This document shows, piece by piece, positions 1-7,020 of a stretch of 8,720 nucleotides of DNA. This DNA comes from GCA-2786165 sp964625775 (lineage in GTDB: Bacteria; Pseudomonadota; Gammaproteobacteria; Legionellales; Legionellaceae). The translations under genes and the position numbers were made by a program. The first letter of the stretch is position 1; each line of letters opens with the position of its first letter. Location of the stretch: contig CAZVEH010000070.1 of NCBI GenBank assembly GCA_964625775.1, positions 1-8,720 on the forward strand, read 5' to 3'. The notes beneath the pieces are model-generated. The model saw only the letters and a list, made by a program, of their open reading frames with translations, had not been told where the DNA came from and searched no databases.

Positions 1-54
1 CGTTCCATTCTGGGTTCAATGCATTAATCAAATCATGCTTCTTTTTTCGTGACC
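1..54 (-). pseudogene. 3' part of interrupted GIY-YIG nuclease-like gene
   Basis: Read on the minus strand and joined to 8654..8720 across the TGACC duplication, this piece continues the frame as SRKKKHDLINALNPEWN. GIY-YIG endonuclease-domain proteins of the small YhbQ/UPF0213-like type typically end REKQLKGW-(K/R)-KKK-LI---NPEW-D, and the match is good over the whole visible stretch. The piece runs off the left edge of the window. The transposon separates it from its N-terminal part. It could instead be an unrelated short frame, but the residue pattern makes that unlikely. Confidence 0.7.
50..54. repeat. Target site duplication, left copy (TGACC)
   Basis: TGACC directly abuts the outer GGGG of the left inverted repeat, and the same five bases directly abut the outer CCCC of the right repeat at 8654..8658. 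A 5-bp duplication is the standard product of Tn3-family transposition. Confidence 0.93.
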
Positions 55-101
55 GGGGTTCTAGCCCAGAACCGGCAAAATTTCCGGATGGCTTTTGATC
101 A
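55..101 (+). repeat. Left terminal inverted repeat (IRL)
   Basis: Positions 55..91 are a perfect 37-bp inverted match to 8617..8653, starting GGGGTTCTAG and ending TTCCGGATGG. Allowing mismatches at 92 and 98, the match extends to position 101 (45 of 47). The usual Tn3-family repeat is about 38 bp. The repeat contains the tnpA stop codon (61..63, minus strand) and encodes the last residues of TnpA, HPEILPVLG. Confidence 0.95.
57..73. other. Small palindrome inside IRL
   Basis: GGTTCT-agccc-AGAACC is a 6-bp perfect inverted repeat with a 5-base spacer inside the left terminal repeat. The same structure lies in the right terminal repeat at 8635..8651. It may be part of the transposase binding site or form a weak hairpin in outgoing or incoming transcripts. 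There is no U-tract, so it is not called a terminator. Confidence 0.4.
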
Positions 102-3080
102 TGACCATCCTTTTTTGACCACTTAAGTTTATATTGTTTATTATTGCATCCAGATCAATGATTTTATCTGCCGAAAATATAAAGTGCCCTTGAAAGTGAA
201 TGTTTTGCCATGCTACCGGAGAAATTTTCTTCAATCTAGCTAATGCCTTCTGGTTTCCCTCTGCTTCATATTTTAATTTTAGTTTGGATAGTATTGCTGA
301 ATTGTAGTGAATGATAGCATTGGCAATCAGTCTGGCGCATTGATTGCTAATCTCAATTTCACGATCTCCTCGGCCTGATAGCTGTTTTTTGCCATATGCG
401 GTTGCAATAGCAGATCGTAGTTGGTGGTATGATTCAACACGGTTCTGGGATCGGTGCACATCTCGTTGTAGCTTTCTGTCCTGTAGGTATTTCAATGTAT
501 AAATACTACGGATCAATTTATCATACTCAAATATTGCTTTCCTAGTGCGATTTGAAGTGGTGTAAGTGCACAATTTCTTAATCAAAATGCTTTGTGAAAT
601 TTCTTTCAAGCCAAGAGCTCTAATAATTGGTTCAATATTGGGCCATTCATCTTCGATGAGTTGACGGTCAATTTTGCCAACGGGCTTGATTGGCCATTCA
701 TTATACTGCGCTAGATCATCACCGCAAAATTAGCTTTGTTAATCATATGCATGTCACCAGTAATAGCATCAGGCATAATACTGCTTGTGTTATTGTACCA
801 AATATCAAAAGCGAAGTAGCTTTCATGCTCATGCGCCCCAATCAACTCAGTTTGCAGAGGAATGTGATTGACGAGCATAGTATATGCAACGACACCTTTA
901 CCTTTTTTAAAATATTTTTTAGACCGCCTTGCTTTGAGTGTTGGTCTCGCTACTTCAAACTTCTGTCCATCCACACCACCGTACATTATAGCCATATCCA
1001 AAGAGTAATCAGGAAAAATAGGCATTTTAGCAATATCATCTCCAATGAGATCGTTGGCATTTTTCAACGTTTGTAATCTCATTCTGGTTTGATAGATATT
1101 AAGGAGATTATCGTAAGGAATATCTGAGATTTCTGCCATATTGAGATTGCCGTTATTGAATGCTTGAGCAATAATAACCGCATTTAAGCTGTTATCATCA
1201 ACAACTGCTTTCGCATATCGTGGCTGTATATGAGTAAAAGCTGATGTGTATCGGCATTGTTCATTAACAAATCGAATCGCATCCGTAATATCGCATAATG
1301 GTAATTGTTCATAGAAGCGGTATTGTGCTTCTTCATCTCTTTCTGCTTTAGTTTTTTTCAGATGAAGGGTTTGTGTTTTTTCATCGTAGAACAGATGTTT
1401 GAGTTTACCTTGAGTAAAATCAGTATTGAATCGCATCCACTGTGTATGCAACTCCGCAATACGATCATCCAACAATTTTTTGATTGGATTTTTTAACGCG
1501 GAGATATCTAGCGGTTGCTCTAACGCTCCTTTTTCATTTGCTGAATTGATTTCTTGCTGCAGTGACCGATTACGAACACTATCTGCCAGATAAAGTTCTC
1601 CTGCTTTGAGCCGTTTTTTCATTTGGCGATAAATCCAAAACTCATAGCGATCGCCATGAAATTTTTGTTCGCCTTTGGCATTAGTGTCAAACAGGTACGG
1701 CGACAACCGTTTAGGCCTGGTTTTCTCGGGAGTATCGGAAACAGGATATTTATTGAGTGTTTTATCTGCATCAAATATCTTTTTAAGCCAATTGATAGCC
1801 GCAAACCAAGGACTGTCGGGTATTGTAGTCGAAAAATCAATAGCCATCATTAATGGTCGTAATTGCAGTTTGTAGCGGTGAAAGTGCTTGTCAACCATTT
1901 GCCATTGAAAATCGATTAATTTAAGTTCTTTTTCGCCATTTATTGAAACTTTGTTACGCAAATCCTCTTCTGGCATGATTGCAAACGCTTTTTTACGTAC
2001 TTCGCCAAAATCAACTTCGTTGGATAGTTCTGGTGCTACATAAAAGCTTGCCAACTGTTTCATGACAGATAACTCAGACTGTTTGCTTATAGCATACTCA
2101 GAATACGCTTCTTGAGCATTTTCTTTGAGTTCACCTTCAAATTGACTAAGGTGAATGAAAAATGCATCTATCAAATTATCATTGAGATGATGATAGCGCT
2201 GCTGGATATAACACAGGAGATATAAGTGGGTTTGCTCTGATTTCAGCTCTTTTCGCAGATCATAGATGGTGTAATAATCAACCAGACTCGCATAATGTTG
2301 AATATTTTGAAGAGAGAGATTGAGCTTTGGTAGTAGGGATTGAGCTAACAGATACAGTGATTTTGTTGAAAGTAATTTATCGCGTTCAGCGCCAATCATT
2401 CGTGCTTTGAAGTCTTTGGTATCTTGTTTAAGGTCCGCCAATCCAGATAGTGTCTCGTCTTCTTTATCAAGCAGTAATTTTTTCAAAGAAGCTTTATCTT
2501 CTTCGGTCAATGACTCTTGAAGAATCACTCGCAACCTATTTCTCTCAAAATTTAAAGCAGTTCTAACAATTATTTGCAACGCCGAATACGCTGGTCGCAT
2601 GATTTTCTTTTCCTGCATAAATGTCAGTAATTCGATAACGATAAATTGTGGGCTGACATCTCTGCGTAGTATTTGCCCTGCTTTATTTACTAACAAGGGC
2701 TCAAATTCTTTTGACCACATTTTGTAACCAAAATATGCGGCAATCGCATGGCATTGTGCATAATATTGATGTTTTGTGATGCGATCAGGTTGAAAAAATT
2801 CTCCCGGGAAATATTCCTGCATCACGAAATTTATATCGTCTTGAACATCAATCTCGTCCCAATCGAATGAAAAGAACATGTGCTTGGCTTTAAAATAACC
2901 GATTTGAATGGAGCAATGAACTTGAGCTGCTAAATTTGCACGACTCTTCGCTAATGCCTGCTCTTCCGATGAGAGGTTTAGGTAGTGCAAACGTTGTTCA
3001 TCATCAAAATCTGGAAGGTCATATAAAGCAGCTTGCTCTGCCTCTGATAAAATAGTTAGTCTTTCATTTTGTATGCTCAT
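61..3080 (-). pseudogene. tnpA: Tn3-family transposase TnpA, frameshifted
   Basis: TnpA performs replicative transposition by cutting and joining at the terminal repeats. The N-terminal piece (711..3080, 789 aa, starting MSIQNERLTILSEAEQ) has the DUF4158-type N-terminus of large Tn3 transposases. It carries the first two catalytic aspartates, D704 in VDGQKFE and D776 in ITGDMHMINKANF. It ends at NFAVMI followed by TAG (711..713). The rest resumes in the -1 frame from about 717 (DLAQYNEWPIKPVGK) through the catalytic Glu in NRVESYHQLRSAI to the stop at 61. The expected segment between NFAVM and DLAQY, with the family's conserved PR-containing stretch, is missing. The D776-to-Glu distance is only about 107 residues, where I recall about 130 for Tn4430. 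A deletion of roughly 20-30 codons that also shifts the frame fits best, so programmed frameshifting is unlikely to rescue it. The last residues are encoded by the left terminal repeat. No clear ribosome site precedes the ATG at 3080. Confidence 0.9.
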
Positions 3081-3230
3081 ATGACAATGAAATTAAGTTG
3101 TAAATAATGGTCGTTTTATTGGGTTAAAAACTATAGCATATTGGTACGTTATAAACGATAGTGAATTATATGGTGATATGCGTTAAAATAACCTTAAGGC
3201 AAAAGCGCTAAAAACTTGGTTAAAATTTGT
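3081..3230. promoter_or_regulatory. Divergent tnpA/tnpR intergenic region, probable res site
   Basis: This 150-bp AT-rich gap between the divergent transposase and resolvase genes is where Tn3-family elements carry the res recombination site and both promoters. Visible structure: CGTTATAAACG (3147..3157) with inverted CGTT/AACG arms, and GTTAAAA three times in direct orientation (3123, 3182, 3219). A possible plus-strand promoter is TTGGTA (3141..3146), 18 bp, ATTATA (3165..3170). A possible minus-strand -10 is TATAGT (rc of 3131..3136) with a poor -35. The subsites of res cannot be defined from one copy, and the promoter calls are weak. By position, this region should drive tnpR and the cargo behind it. 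Confidence 0.55.
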
Positions 3231-3863
3231 ATGATTTATGGATATGTTCGGGTAAGCACTCAAGAACAAAGTGTTGATAGCCAGAAAAATAGTATTAGTC
3301 GATATTGTATCGATCAGAAAATAATGGTTGATGAATGGATTGAGCTTGAAATGTCCTCTCGTAAATCAACTACTATGAGGCGTATTGACGAGCTGTTGGA
3401 AAAACTTTCACCGGACGATACGGTTATTTCCTCTGAACTATCCAGACTGGGTCGCTCTATCAAAGAAACACTTAATACAATAGAAACAATTGTTCAGGAT
3501 AAAAAGGCTCGATTAATACTTATTAAGCAAAGTTTGGATCTAAATCCTAGCGCCCAAAATAATGTGGCCAATAAAGTGCTTATTACGATATTTTCAATGT
3601 TGGCTGAACTAGAGAGGGATTTTATTTCTGAGCGGACTAAGGAAGGTCTGCGTGCACGTGTTGCAAAAGGTATAAAACTTGGTAAACCTAAAGGAGTAAT
3701 TCAAGCGTCTATGTACGATAAAGATAAGGAGAAAATTTTGCATCTTTATCAATTAGGTGTTCCTATTCAGAAAATTATTGCAACCCATTTGGGATACGGA
3801 CGATATTTGTCACTCAAAGCTTTTATTAACAAGAGCAAGGACAAGCAATGCGTCAACATATAA
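3231..3863 (+). CDS. tnpR: Serine resolvase / site-specific recombinase TnpR
   Basis: The 210-aa protein resolves transposition cointegrates at res by serine recombination. The ATG at 3231 gives MIYGYVRVSTQEQ, the normal N-terminus. An upstream in-frame TTG (3216) would add five residues and is less likely. The catalytic Ser is S9 with R7 beside it. SRLGRS supplies the conserved arginines R72 and R75, and ELERDFISERTKEGL (126-140) is the typical long-helix segment before GKPKG. A C-terminal helix-turn-helix is probably at about 166-200 (KILHLYQLGVPIQKIIATHLG). The sequence resembles the Mpi/Pin-like invertase-resolvase group more than classical Tn3 TnpR. The last five codons overlap the next gene by 16 bp, which links the cargo to resolvase expression. 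An inverting role is possible but the context favours resolution. Confidence 0.92.
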   Translation: MIYGYVRVSTQEQSVDSQKNSISRYCIDQKIMVDEWIELEMSSRKSTTMRRIDELLEKLSPDDTVISSELSRLGRSIKETLNTIETIVQDKKARLILIKQSLDLNPSAQNNVANKVLITIFSMLAELERDFISERTKEGLRARVAKGIKLGKPKGVIQASMYDKDKEKILHLYQLGVPIQKIIATHLGYGRYLSLKAFINKSKDKQCVNI

Positions 3864-4363
3864 AGGAGTATGACAGTACATCGATAAAGATCCCGGCATA
3901 TAGTGGTGAGGGAGATGGGTTAACAGTGGAGTTAACAATCACCGCATATCCTAGTGGTAGCCAATCTGTATCAGCCTCAGGAAATATAGCTTGCGCTTTA
4001 AAAGAAAATTTTCGACGAGTTATTGGGATAATGTCATCCATTAATTCTTCATGGGAAAAAATAGAGAACTTTGATTATCATCTTGACAGTTCAAATGATT
4101 GTTTTTTGGTAAAAGATTCTAAAAGTTCAAGTATGGCAATCAGTATTGCCCTTTTTAACCTATACAGAGTATTATGTGGTAAAAGTACAGTTTCTGGATT
4201 GACTGGCACCGGAATATTAAGGATCGATGGCTCATTTGAAAATGCTCATTTTGAAACTGAAAAAGCGACAATATCCAATGGTTTTTTCTTTGTTTCACCG
4301 AGTATTTGTCGGAATTTATTTGTACTAGAGTCGTTAATGAATCAATACCATAAAAGGAGTTAA
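3848..4363 (+). CDS. Free-standing Lon-protease-fold (S16-like) protein
   Basis: The 171-aa protein aligns by eye with the proteolytic domain of Lon along its length. GDGLTVELTITAYPSGSQSV (22-41) matches the opening strands and GNIACALKENFRRVIGIMSS (45-64) the first helix. DYHLD (76-80) corresponds to DIHVH, KDSKSSSMAISIAL (89-102) to KDGPSAGIAMCTAL, and LTGTGILRIDG (118-128) to MTGEITLRG. The Ser-Lys dyad would be S93 (or S94/S95) and K139 in FETEKA, 46 residues apart against 43 in E. coli Lon. The usual GPSAG is changed to SKSSS, so activity is uncertain. No ATPase or substrate-binding domain is present. There is no signal peptide, so it should be cytoplasmic. It starts inside tnpR (AAGGA about 6 bases before the ATG) and ends 1 bp before the next ATG. 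In a peptide-maturation operon it is a candidate leader protease, but this is inference. Confidence 0.6.
   Translation: MRQHIKEYDSTSIKIPAYSGEGDGLTVELTITAYPSGSQSVSASGNIACALKENFRRVIGIMSSINSSWEKIENFDYHLDSSNDCFLVKDSKSSSMAISIALFNLYRVLCGKSTVSGLTGTGILRIDGSFENAHFETEKATISNGFFFVSPSICRNLFVLESLMNQYHKRS
4354..4359 (+). promoter_or_regulatory. Strong Shine-Dalgarno for the exported beta-helix gene
   Basis: AAGGAG lies 5 bases before the ATG at 4365 and inside the end of the preceding gene. It is the best ribosome site in the operon and suggests the exported protein is made at a high rate. Confidence 0.75.
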
Positions 4364-4364
4364 A

Positions 4365-4913
4365 ATGAAAAAATATTGTGCGAGCATTCTTTCCGGCTTA
4401 GCTTTAGCAGGGGGCATTATCCAATCAGCAGAAGCATCAGTATGTCAAAGTCTTCCTGGCAGTGTAGTTTGCGGAGCAGGTGTGGTTGAGCAGTTATCCG
4501 GCAACGGAACAGTAACTGTTAACGGTACAACCGTCAATGGACCAACCAATGTGAATGGTCTATTGAGTGCAACCGATGCAAGTTTCTCTAACATAGATAT
4601 TAATGGTAGTGCTAATTTTATTCAATGTACCATAAATGGTGAGGCAAGTATCAAAGGCTCTCTCAATGCATCTTCAACTAAATTTGAAAGTTCTTTAGAG
4701 ATTTACTCCAATGAAGTGAGATTCATCAATAGTAAAATTAGTGGGGATTTACATGTTTCACATACCGACTCGAGAAAACATGTTGTATTTTTGGATAATT
4801 TTTCTGAGGTAGGTGGTAATATTGTGTTTGATGACAAAAATGGCGAAGTTGTTATTCGTGGTGGCTCAAAAGTCAACGGACAAATTATAGGTGGGAACTC
4901 GGTCGCCAGGTAA
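4365..4913 (+). CDS. Exported beta-helix-like repeat protein
   Basis: This 182-aa protein begins with a clear Sec signal peptide: MKKY, a hydrophobic core (about 7-19) and SAEA with likely cleavage after A24. The mature part is rich in short strand repeats built on VNG/ING/KG turns, e.g. VNGTTVNGPTNVNG (52-65), then INGSANF, INGEASIKGS, SGDLHV, GGNIVF and VNGQIIGG. These suggest a right-handed beta-helix similar in style to bactofilin-like polymer-forming proteins, but secreted. Mature cysteines are at 27, 36 and 88, and the first two may pair. I recall similar proteins in Legionella, without a known function. Its place between the protease-like gene and the peptide precursor, with a strong ribosome site, argues that it belongs to the pathway. 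Immunity, a periplasmic partner of the exporter and a surface factor are possible roles; nothing in the sequence decides between them. Confidence 0.8.
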   Translation: MKKYCASILSGLALAGGIIQSAEASVCQSLPGSVVCGAGVVEQLSGNGTVTVNGTTVNGPTNVNGLLSATDASFSNIDINGSANFIQCTINGEASIKGSLNASSTKFESSLEIYSNEVRFINSKISGDLHVSHTDSRKHVVFLDNFSEVGGNIVFDDKNGEVVIRGGSKVNGQIIGGNSVAR

Positions 4914-4921
4914 TGGATTAT

Positions 4922-4925
4922 GGAG
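4922..4925 (+). promoter_or_regulatory. Shine-Dalgarno setting the precursor peptide start
   Basis: GGAG ends 9 bases before the ATG at 4935. It lies inside the longer alternative reading frame that begins at 4920, whose own upstream region has no good site. This favours 4935 as the true start. Confidence 0.6.
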
Positions 4926-4934
4926 AATAAAAAA

Positions 4935-5126
4935 ATGACTTTTGAAGATGGAAAAAATACAGTAACCGAAATATTCTTTGGTTATCACAGTGATGGTAAA
5001 GAAGGTGGCAGTGACGGAAAGGAAGGTGGCAAAGATGGCAGTAGAGATAATCCACATCCGCCATCAAATTATGCTGGAGATTCCGATGATTTTTCTGCTA
5101 TTGAAACAGTTAAATATCAATTTTAG
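4935..5126 (+). CDS. Putative RiPP (graspetide-like) precursor peptide
   Basis: This 63-aa peptide starts MTFEDGKNTVTEIFFGYH, a plausible leader. It then has two tandem SDGKEGG units (19-25, 26-32) followed by KDGSRD, a proline-rich NPHPPSN hinge, and an acidic SDDFSAIETVKYQF tail. Ser, Lys and Thr side chains lie close to Asp and Glu, the pairs that ATP-grasp graspetide ligases join as esters or amides. The two units differ in DNA only at three third-codon positions, so the residues are under selection. It sits directly upstream of the ATP-grasp pair and the exporter, the usual place for a precursor. There is no signal peptide and no double-glycine exporter leader; the GG pairs at 24-25 and 31-32 lie inside the repeats. 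The start at 4935 is chosen over 4920 (five extra residues) on the ribosome site. It does not match the microviridin TxKxPSD or plesiocin TTxxxxEE cores. The class assignment is inference from context. Confidence 0.65.
   Translation: MTFEDGKNTVTEIFFGYHSDGKEGGSDGKEGGKDGSRDNPHPPSNYAGDSDDFSAIETVKYQF
4989..5030 (+). repeat. Tandem 21-bp repeat encoding SDGKEGG twice
   Basis: Units 4989..5009 and 5010..5030 encode the same seven residues. They differ at three bases, all silent third positions (GAT/GAC, GGT/GGA, AAA/AAG). A partial third unit, KDG, follows. This is the proposed core region of the precursor. Confidence 0.9.
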
Positions 5127-5134
5127 TTCGCATT

Positions 5135-6004
5135 ATGCCCAAAAATGATTTGATTATTACCGCGCATTCACACAAAGAGGCTATTTCGGCGTCTGTAATA
5201 AAAAATCAAAATTTGAGAAAATCTTTTCAAATAGTAACGATTGAAAAAATTCTTAACGAATACGACATATTTGATGAGCTTACTGACAAAGGGCCGATTA
5301 TAAGATGGTCCCAAAATGAAGAACCGGTAATATCAAACTTGAGTCATGCTATCCTTAATAGAGTTACGTATGTTCCTGATAGATTATTTGAAAAGTTCAC
5401 TGTTGAAGATCGTGAGTATGCAAAGAGAGAATTTGAGGCCTATATCGGATTTTCATTTAACTCTTTTTTAGGTGTTGCAAACAACTGTCCTAAAGGGTTA
5501 TGTGGCAAAATAATGTCCCTGCCTGAGCAATGGCATAAAATCGCCCAACTATCTGATGTGGTCGTTCCCAAGTATTATTGGGGGCCATCGAAATTTAATT
5601 CTCTTAAAGATATCAAAAGCACTATATATTCAAATATATATCAGTATTACAATTGGTCAGTAAAAAATAGCCCGATAAATCATGAAGACTCCGAAACATC
5701 TCATCTATTCTGTTTTGTACGGCCAGTGGGTACCCCGGTTTTTGTTTTAACCATAGGTTCTAAAACACTATTTACTTCTCAATTGTCTTTACCCAATACA
5801 ACAAAAAAACGCCTTATTGAAATAAGTAAAATGGCACATTTTCTCCTAGACGGTTTTATTTCTGAAACTCTGTTTTTTATTGGCCCGGAAACAATATCGT
5901 TTGGTTGCATTAATCATGAGATAATAGCTTCTAAAGAAAATTCTAATTTTGACACATTTGTGTCTTTTCATTTGATGAATGAGTTTGAAAAATGTCTGAA
6001 TTAA
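5135..6004 (+). CDS. ATP-grasp partner-like protein lacking a recognisable ATP-grasp core
   Basis: I cannot place this 289-aa protein in a named family with certainty. The opening DLIITAHSHKEAISASVI resembles the first strand-loop of pre-ATP-grasp domains. A later block, HAILNRVTYVPDRLFEKF followed by DREYAKREFEAYIGFSFNSFL, then NNCPKGLCG and EQWHKIAQLSDVVVPKYYW (132-150), recalls the region before the ATP-binding part of peptide-ligating ATP-grasp proteins, including the shift from substrate naming to P-x-Y/T. The C-terminal half has VRPVGTPVFVLTIG but no Lys-loop, no D...E-x-N metal motif and no NPSPGW. It overlaps the true ATP-grasp gene by 13 bp, so a complex is likely, with this protein as a recognition or scaffold subunit. 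No ribosome site precedes the ATG, which is 8 bases after the precursor stop; coupling is likely. It could also be a diverged enzyme of another kind. Confidence 0.5.
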   Translation: MPKNDLIITAHSHKEAISASVIKNQNLRKSFQIVTIEKILNEYDIFDELTDKGPIIRWSQNEEPVISNLSHAILNRVTYVPDRLFEKFTVEDREYAKREFEAYIGFSFNSFLGVANNCPKGLCGKIMSLPEQWHKIAQLSDVVVPKYYWGPSKFNSLKDIKSTIYSNIYQYYNWSVKNSPINHEDSETSHLFCFVRPVGTPVFVLTIGSKTLFTSQLSLPNTTKKRLIEISKMAHFLLDGFISETLFFIGPETISFGCINHEIIASKENSNFDTFVSFHLMNEFEKCLN

Positions 6005-7020
6005 AAACCTTTATCAATAAAGAGTACCGCCCAGATATTTCAGGCGGAAGCTTAGATTTGAACCACGTATCTCATCTTAAGCTATCAAATTCCTTGGAAG
6101 ATATAACGAAAATTGAAGTAAATGCTATTTGTTTTGGGCCGAAAAAAGATAATGTTCTGTTAAACCTAGAACATGCGATTCATACTGAAGATAAAATTTT
6201 GGTTTTTTACTACGAAGACATTCATGTGCGCTGGACTTATTTGACGCAAAATGGATGCGCTTATATTATTTATAAAAAAAATGATGTTGTTGAATATAAA
6301 GTGTTAGCAAAAAACATTTATATCAGAGGCTGTTACGTTGACCCTGAAAGTAAACCCTGTGAATTAATCAGTAATTTTTTGAATTTTATTGAATTATGGG
6401 ATGGAAAAATTTTATGTTCCCCCAAATCACAATTGACTAACGAGTCCAAACTTTTTCAATTGAATAACAGCTTGCTTAAATCCTCTGAAAAATACTCCGG
6501 AATTTCAATTGGTGATAGCTTTGTTATTAAAGGGCTAAAGAGTTTTGAAAGGTTGCCTGATTCGAAAGAAGGCGATTATATAGTTAAATCTCTTTCTGGT
6601 ATTCGCTCGAAGGTGGTTGATGGCAATACATATAAAAATTGGGATAAAAATTCAGTAGAGAATATCCCTGTTTTATTTCAGAAAAAAGCTGAAGGCAATG
6701 ATCTTAGAGTGCATATTATAGATAATTGCATTTACTCAAAGTATTCGGAATCGAAGGACAGTATCGATTATCGATACGATAAGGCTTTCTACAATTTGAT
6801 AGATATTGAGAAATTGGACGATGATATGACCAATTTCTGCCTAGAGGTTAGTGATAGAGAGGCAAATAGATTTCTTGGGATAGATTTTATCAAAGAAGAA
6901 TCAAAATACGTCGTTTTAGAAGCAAATCCATCGCCTGGGTGGTCAGCATACTATCCACACGACGGAATGGCTATCGGTCCATTACTGCAGACTTTGTTGC
7001 AGGTACTAAAAAGTGAGTAA
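5992..7020 (+). CDS. ATP-grasp peptide ligase, graspetide-maturase-like
   Basis: The 342-aa protein has the order expected of an ATP-grasp ligase that activates side-chain carboxylates with ATP. A variable N-terminal domain (1-135) is followed by LCSPKSQLTNESKLFQL (141-157), like the N-P-----SK-Q stretch of MvdD-type ligases. Then come a nucleotide-binding Lys in DYIVKSLSG (K199), FQKKAEGNDLRVHII (229-243), and DYRYDK (259-264). The metal-binding triad is in FLGIDF (D298) and LEANPSPGW (E310, N312). These are the hallmarks of graspetide and related RiPP ATP-grasp enzymes. It overlaps the upstream partner gene by 13 bp and the exporter by 8 bp, so the three are translationally linked. All catalytic positions I can identify are present, so it should be active. 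An amino-acid or peptide ligase for another product is the main alternative. Confidence 0.85.
   Translation: MSELKTFINKEYRPDISGGSLDLNHVSHLKLSNSLEDITKIEVNAICFGPKKDNVLLNLEHAIHTEDKILVFYYEDIHVRWTYLTQNGCAYIIYKKNDVVEYKVLAKNIYIRGCYVDPESKPCELISNFLNFIELWDGKILCSPKSQLTNESKLFQLNNSLLKSSEKYSGISIGDSFVIKGLKSFERLPDSKEGDYIVKSLSGIRSKVVDGNTYKNWDKNSVENIPVLFQKKAEGNDLRVHIIDNCIYSKYSESKDSIDYRYDKAFYNLIDIEKLDDDMTNFCLEVSDREANRFLGIDFIKEESKYVVLEANPSPGWSAYYPHDGMAIGPLLQTLLQVLKSE

Noticed and set aside
711..717. Programmed -1 frameshift joining the two tnpA parts
   Set aside because: No slippery heptamer is seen, and conserved residues are missing at the junction, so a real deletion explains it better.
690..1076. Plus-strand open frame of 128 codons opposite tnpA
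   Set aside because: It is antisense to a well-recognised transposase, has no motif and no ribosome site, and is explained as a shadow frame.
1623..1875. Overlapping short frames on both strands within tnpA
   Set aside because: They lie inside the conserved transposase coding region in other frames and show no protein-like features.
4989..5040. CRISPR-like or calcium-binding repeat
   Set aside because: Two adjacent 21-bp units without spacers are not CRISPR. The DG pattern lacks the spacing of known Ca-binding loops, and the ATP-grasp context fits a RiPP core better.
4866..5057. Minus-strand frame of 63 codons over the precursor gene
   Set aside because: It is antisense to the end of the beta-helix gene and the precursor. 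The silent differences between the repeats support the plus frame.
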